Below are positions 17,843 through 23,966 of a DNA stretch of 23,966 nucleotides, in pieces (within the stretch, counting starts at the first letter, position 1; each line of letters opens with the position of its first letter). The DNA is from Hymenoscyphus infarciens (lineage: Eukaryota > Ascomycota > Leotiomycetes > Helotiales > Helotiaceae), in assembly GCA_001414345.1 (NCBI GenBank), contig LLCB01000543.1:1-23966 (forward strand). Reading direction: 5' to 3'. A program made the position numbers and the translations under genes. The notes under the pieces were generated by a model. That model saw only the letters and a list, made by a program, of their open reading frames with translations, was not told the origin of the DNA and made no database searches.

Positions 17843-20108
17843 ATGCGCAGAAGCCCCGCGCGAAAGGTGGTTCGGGGTGCAGGACTGGCCATCTTCCTGC
17901 TAGCCATCATCTACTTCTTCTTCTCCGATTCCTTTTCCTCCTCGCACATCGAATTGGACTTTGTATCGGCTCCCGTGCGACCTGAACAATACCCGGTGGG
18001 AAACCCAATCCGCCTCCCTCGCGGGTCGAAGAAAGTGTCAAAGATCCAACATGAGCTTGTTCCAGAAAGCGCCAAGGCGAAACAGGTGCGAGTGCGTCGA
18101 TTGAACGAGGTTAAAAAGGAGTTCCTACACGCTTGGAAGGGATACAAGAAGGAGGCCTGGGGGCAAGATGAATTGAAGCCCATTAATGGCGGATACAAGA
18201 CACCATTCTGTGGCTGGGCTGCAACATTGGTTGATGCGCTGGATACGTTGTGGATTATGGAGCTATACGACGAATTTGAATTGGCATTGAAGGACGTTGC
18301 GAAGCTCGATTTTACGCACAAGGAGGACTGCCAGATCAATTTGTTCGAAACCACCATCCGACATCTGGGGGGCATGCTGGCTGCGTGGGATCTCAGTGGT
18401 GGGAAATACCCAATTTTGATTGAGAAATCGGTCGAATTGGCAGAAGTTCTATACACAGCTTTTGATACTCCCAATCGAATGCCCACCCCCCATTACATTT
18501 GGTCTGCGTATGTACTATTTCTGTCTTTGGGGGGGACGAATGCTAATTTGGTTCCAGAACCGATCCCAGTATAAATAACCACATGCCCAGTCGGAGCATC
18601 GTCCTCGCTGTACTCGGGTCCCTTTCACTCGAATTTACTCGATTGGCACAAATTACTGGGAACGAAAAATATTTTGATGCGATACAGAGGGTGATGAATG
18701 AATTGGAGAAATGGCAGGATAATACAGGCTTACCCGGGATGTGGCCTGCGACGGTTGATTCCACCAAGATAAATCAGACAATTGCTCTTGGTTCTCCATT
18801 TGAGGGCTCGGAAGAATTGTATACACTGGGCGCTTTGGCAGATTCGACTTATGAATACCTTCCAAAGCAATACATGATGCTCGGTGGAAAAGACCAAACG
18901 TACCGCGTCATGTACGAAAAATTTATGGCAGTTGCAAGAAAAGATCTCTTCTTCCGACCTATGACAATGGGAGACGAGGATATCTTGATCTCGGGATCCG
19001 TTACCAGGGCCCCTGGGCAACCCCTGAAATTGAACCCTGAGCTCCAACATCTGACGTGCTTTACCGGTGGAATGGTGGCTATCGCAGGAAAAATATTCAA
19101 CAAACCAGCCGATGTGAAAGATGGAGCTAGACTCGCTGATGGCTGTGTCTGGGCATACAGGAGTACCATTTCTGGAATTATGCCGGAAACCTTCACGACT
19201 GTCCCTTGCAAAAGCAAGAAAACTTGTTCTTGGAGCCAGAAGACATGGATGAAAGCCATTGATCCTGCTGGAGATGAGACGACGATCCGGGATAAAGTCC
19301 TATATAGCAAACTGGCGCCTGGGATGACCGGGATTCAAGATGGGCGGTATCTTTTGAGGTATGTTCTTTTCATCATTTGCTCCTCTGCCATTTTGCCATA
19401 TTCGAACTTCTTTGTTTTGCGTTTCGTGAATATACTACAAATTTTGCCCAAAGTCGTCTGTGTTTTCAAATTTACCTTGCTGTTCCTTTTTTGTTTGACA
19501 AGAGAGTTCCCCATCATCATATTCCTGGCCCTAAATTCCCAATGAAATGCTATTCATGCCATTTTCCCTAGCCAGACTCCCATTGCAGCTCAAACCCCTA
19601 ACACACCCCCTAGGCCCGAAGCCATAGAATCCGTCTTCATCCTCCACCGCATCACCGCCGACCCGTACTGGGCAAACTCGGGCTGGGACATGTTCAAATC
19701 CATCATGGCCCACACGAAGACCGATCTCGCTCACTCGGCTATCGATAACGTGATGGACGCGCTTCCCGTGAAGGTTGATGAAATGGAATCTTTCTGGTTG
19801 GCGGAGACGTTGAAGTACTTTTACTTGCTGTATAGTGAGCCTAGTGTGGTTAATTTGGATGAATATGTTTTGTGAGTTTTCTTTTTTTCTCCCCCTCCCT
19901 TTCTTGATTTGGTGTTGGTGCTGGTGTGTATGGGGTTGTTGGATTGGAGGGTTGTTGGATTGGAGGGTTGGTGGGTTGGAGAGTGAGGGGGGTGGAAGGG
20001 GTGAAGGAGTTGTGAGGAGGGGGTGTGATGGAAGAGAGGATTAATGAGTTTTTGCTAACTTTGAGGGATAGAAATACGGAGGCACATCCTTTAAGACGAC
20101 CTAGGTGA
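17843..20108 (+). CDS. GH47 class I alpha-1,2-mannosidase
   Basis: The enzyme trims alpha-1,2-linked mannose from N-glycans in the ER/Golgi. Four exons are inferred: 17843-18507, 18558-19358, 19614-19871 and 20072-20108, with introns of 50, 255 and 200 nt (donors GTATGT, GTATGT and GTGAGT; branches CTAAT, CTAAC and GCTAAC). They join in frame to 586 residues. A single membrane anchor (about 13-27, AGLAIFLLAIIYFFF) follows a short basic tail, as in type II Golgi enzymes. Family landmarks are DALDTLWIM (131-139), LFETTIR with catalytic Glu169, ADSTYEYL with Asp317, HLTCF with Cys389 paired to Cys418, and RPEAIES with Glu491. Thr577 in NTEAHP is the calcium ligand. The last 11 residues, including that Thr, come from a 37-nt exon that is easily missed; stopping at TGA after exon 3 would remove it. 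Start at ATG 17843; a probable leader intron ends at 17833. Confidence 0.95.
19935..19966 (+). repeat. 16-bp direct repeat in G-rich GH47 intron 3
   Basis: Two adjacent exact copies of gttgttggattggagg lie inside the third intron (19872-20071). The surrounding 90 bp contain many GGG runs on the transcribed-sense strand, so G-quadruplex formation in the RNA is conceivable. Confidence 0.8.
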
Positions 20109-20400
20109 ATGGTAGACATGGGAATTTTTGTCATTTTTGAAGGCATTTTAGGGGCGTTTACTTCTGGTGGCATGTCGCATTTTTTTGCGGGGACGTATGG
20201 TATAGGATGTATGGGCTTCGACGGAACATGCATTTGAAAGGGAATAACGGGATTTTTCTGGAGAAATATATCAATAGTGCGCTTGAAATGATTTACTTCG
20301 ATGTACTTGTGAATTACGAGACATTTTCTATGTTTTTAAGTGTTATGAGTTTTACGTGTGTTTTTGATAGAAGTGAAAAGAGTAAATTACGTACTTAAGG
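20109..20400. other. GH47 3' flank up to the composition boundary
   Basis: Ordinary composition and no gene. It should hold the 3' untranslated region and polyadenylation site of the mannosidase gene. Composition changes to RIP-type AT-rich DNA at about 20,395-20,450. Confidence 0.5.
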
Positions 20401-23400
20401 TAGAAGAGAAAGTATATATATTAAAGTTAGGAGGCGCGATAGACTAAGTATAATCCTTCAGATAGATCTACCTTTACTACTAACTAAATTATCTTAGATC
20501 TTTTCCTATTTTTCTAGTCTAGTAATAGTAAAAGAAAGAGCTCTTATAATATTCTAGCTAACCTAGTAAATACCTACTAATTTATCTTATAATCTTATAT
20601 AAATCCTATTATTAATACTATTTCTTTTATTTATATTATAAAAACTCTATTTTCTTTTATATAATCTATCTAATTATAACTAGTTACTTATTAGAGTAAG
20701 TTAAGATTTATTAGTAAGCTATTAGTATTCTAAAAGTATTTTAGACCTAGAAGATATATCTCTAGAGAATAATTTTAATTAATAGACTTTAAGAATATTT
20801 TATTTAATTTTAGATCTTATTAGATTATTACTTAATTCTTCTTTTAATTCCTAGTCTTTATCTTCTACCTTATCTTTTAGATCTATAGTATTCTTTCTAT
20901 TACTATAATAGTACGAGATATATACTACTATAGAAGAGATATATAAGCGTGCGTTCAAAGTAGAATAATATATATAAATACTAGGCTCTAATATAGAAGA
21001 AAAGGAAAAACTATCTCTCTTTTATACTAAATATAAGTTTTTATATATAAAAGATTAGAAGCTACTAAGGTCTAATAAGAATAATAACCGAGTTCTATCT
21101 AATATAGCTATTACTAAATAATAAGAGCTAAAAAGCTAAATATATAATATCTAAATCTTAATCTCTTCTATATATAAATATTAGTAATTTAGAATAGTAG
21201 GCTATTATATTTCTCTTCTTTAAAAAAGACCTATTCTAAGTCTTTAGTTAGTAGTTAGTATAGTATTAAGACGTTTAGAGTATTATTTATCTATTTATTA
21301 TAAGAAATATAACTTATCTTCTATTATTTATCTTTATAATACTTAGTAGTTAAAGTAAGATTAGTAAGTAGTAGTATTATTATTTACTAGATAATAGCTC
21401 TTTATTTATTATTATATATTATATAATAATAGATATAAATAGAAGAGAGGCTAATTATTAGCTATTAGATAGAAAGTAGTATACTATTATAGAGCTATTA
21501 TATTCTTATTATTATTATATATTATAATAGTAATTATTAAGTAATAAGTAATAATTATAAAGTACTAGCTATTATTCTTAGTAGTATATTAATAGACGAC
21601 TTCTTCTTAATTCTAACTTCTCTTCTTCTTTTCTTTTTATCTAAATATTATAAGTAGTAAGAATACCTTCTTATTAGATATATTCTTATATACTAATAGG
21701 TTTCTAGAATATATATATATATATATATAAAAGTAAGTCTTTCTCTCTTTAATCAGACCTAATTTAGTACTAAGCGAATATAGTAAAATACCTCTTCTAT
21801 ATTCTACTAGTATACTTCTAGTTATCTACTAAGTCTACTATATTTAGTACTTTTAAGTAAAACCTTAGAATAAGAATTACTAATACTCTTTTAAGAAGGC
21901 TAAGTTGAAGAAGTATAGATACTATATAGAGTTTTAATATACTCTTTACTTTTAAGAAACATTTCTATATATAGCTTTATAATATATCTAGATATTTTAG
22001 AAGAATATTTATAAACTATTAAAATCTAAGAGTCTTCTATTAAAAAGAGTATAAAAGTTAAGATTTTACTCTAAAGTAAAATATTAAGTATAATACTATA
22101 TAAACCTAACTTTAATACTTCTCTAAAAGTTAACTTTTAAAGCTATTTCTAACTAATATAGCTACTAAGAGATATAAGTTAAATAAGAATATATTACTAT
22201 TAGCTATAGTAGTAGTAGCTCTTTTAAATAAAGCGAAGAAGAAGAAGAAAGAGAAAGAGAAAAATAAATTAAATATATCTTTTAATTATTATTATATAAG
22301 AACTAGAGAGCTTAGAAATTAATATATTAGAGAGCTTTTAAGTACTATAGATCTATAAAGAATTAGAGAGATTTTATATATAAGAATTACTAGCTTTAAT
22401 CTACTTTATAATAAGTTTATTAGAAATACTCTAATTTATAGTAGAATAAGATAATATAAGAAAAACCTAATATATATCTAGACTTATATAGTAATATAAT
22501 ATTTATTAGATTATAGTAATATATATTATATAATAAATATTATTAAAAAAAGAATAATAATCGATGAATATTAGAGTCTTAGCGCTAGTGCTTTAAAGTA
22601 CTAAGTAAATTTTATATAATCTTTATATACTAGTTAAAATATACTTTATTATATTTAAAAGTTATTAAACAAACTTATAAAGAACTTAGAATGAAAAGAA
22701 TACTCTTTTAGATACTAATACTTTTATATTAATAAATTATTATAATAGAGATTAATACTCTTTTACTCTAATATAATTAGCGCGATATATCGTTAGTAAA
22801 AAAGAGACGATTATCGATATATATTAGTTTTTTTAAGCTAGTAGCTCTATATAGTAAATATAAATCATATAATATAACTTACTTTTTTAGATTCTAAAAG
22901 CTAATTTTCATTTATATAAATACTATAATAATAAAGCTAGATTAAGTACTTTAAGCTAAGTACTTACTTATTTTATAGTATTATATTAGTAAAAAGTATA
23001 TAACTTTACTTAAAAATCGAGCTTATAGATTCTATTAGTTACTAGTAGTAATTTACTATATAGCGATTATATAACTCGATATATCGATATATATTAATAT
23101 ATTATAACTATCTAATATATTAGTAGTTAAGTTCTACTAGGTAGAATAATCGTTAGTAACTCTCTCGATATTTTATTAATAGTATTAGTATCTAAGTCTA
23201 CTTAGAGTTATAAATAATTAGACTTTACTATTAAAATTATATAACTTTATCTTTTTTTATAGAAAATACTAAGACTAAGTATTCTATTAGCTCTCGGCTA
23301 GACGAACTATTCTTTTCTAGATTAACTATTTTTCTATAAATAATATAAGAGGTTATAAACGTATAAAGTAGACTATAGAGTAGGCTATAGAGTAGGTCAG

Positions 23401-23966
23401 AAGTACGTAAGTTGAATCGGCATAGAGTAGGTTAGGTGATTACTAAATCACGTTTCTAAAGAAGTTAAAGTATAAGTATAAAAGACTTAGTAAATTTTAA
23501 CTTTTTTAACTTAATTTTTTTTAACTTAATTTCTAACTAAAAGATAGAAGAGGGCTATATATACTTCTAGAGTAAATACTAGAAGCTTCTATAGCTTATA
23601 AATCAAAGAGGTTACTAGAAGGTTCTAGAGATTACGTGTTTACTTAACTATAACTAAGAACGTAACTAAACCTTCTAGATAATACTAGAAAGAACTAGTA
23701 TAGACTAAGGTTTAAACCTAAAGTCTATTAATAAGTAAGGTAATTATTACCTAATACTAATATACTCTCTTAATAAGTACTTTACTTAATAATAGAGGAA
23801 ATACTTACTTAACTTTAAAGTAGAAGTAAGTAAATAAAATAGAAGTAAATATTAACTTAACTTTAAAGTATAAGTTAATAGACTAAGTAAGAGCTAAAAG
23901 TAGACTAATAGCTAATCTAATCTTAAAGAACGAATACCTCTTTAAAGAGAGCAGTAAAAATAAATA
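20401..23966. other. AT-rich RIP-type block, probable decayed transposon
   Basis: About 3.6 kb of AT-rich sequence with stops in all frames and very few CpA or TpG; many consecutive 60-base rows contain none. Some CpG, CpC and CpT remain. Slightly less degraded islands occur at about 20,945-20,960 and 23,390-23,460. A (ta)n run sits at about 21,706-21,729, and a purine-rich, Lys-coding-like tract at about 22,230-22,265. Such blocks in ascomycetes are usually transposons destroyed by RIP, but I cannot identify the element, its termini or target-site duplications. Confidence 0.7.

Overview
This window reads as nuclear DNA of a filamentous ascomycete (Pezizomycotina; a Leotiomycete-like fungus is a guess). 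The evidence is short introns (49-69 nt, with a few of 200-255 nt) bearing GTRNGT donors, CTAAY branch sites and YAG acceptors, fungal protein families, and AT-rich flanks almost empty of CpA and TpG, the scar left by repeat-induced point mutation (RIP).

Layout: (1) 1-1,090 is AT-rich RIP-type DNA that opens with a 30-bp tandem array in which each unit is a near-perfect palindrome. (2) 1,100-20,400 is a gene island of ordinary base composition. In order it holds: an unrecognised 3' gene remnant; an F-box/zinc-binding-like protein; a broken minus-strand gene; a minus-strand tRNA-Pro(AGG); S-adenosylmethionine decarboxylase (minus); a [DE]FG[DE]F-motif protein, probably an AP-1/clathrin accessory factor (minus), divergent from CFD1, a cytosolic Fe-S scaffold NTPase (plus); a patch of gene remnants at 14.3-16.0 kb; an AtaL/DUF1857 (SRPBCC-like) protein; and a four-exon GH47 alpha-1,2-mannosidase. 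(3) 20,400-23,966 is again RIP-type AT-rich DNA with no readable gene.

The intact genes are mostly housekeeping (polyamine synthesis, Fe-S assembly, vesicle traffic, N-glycan trimming) and form no obvious pathway or operon. The remnants cluster at 14.3-16.0 kb. There an amino-acid permease (plus) and a 3-beta-HSD-family gene (minus), each missing its 3' part, meet at about 14,810, which looks like a rearrangement scar.

The most interesting observation is the tRNA-Pro gene. Besides a canonical 19-nt intron after position 37, it carries a 54-nt insertion exactly between positions 53 and 54 of the T arm. The insertion starts GTAAGT and ends TTTAG like an mRNA intron, and the internal promoter boxes and a Pol III terminator remain readable. 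Next is the S-adenosylmethionine decarboxylase leader: about 420 nt (if the inferred splice is right) without any AUG, holding three hairpins close together.
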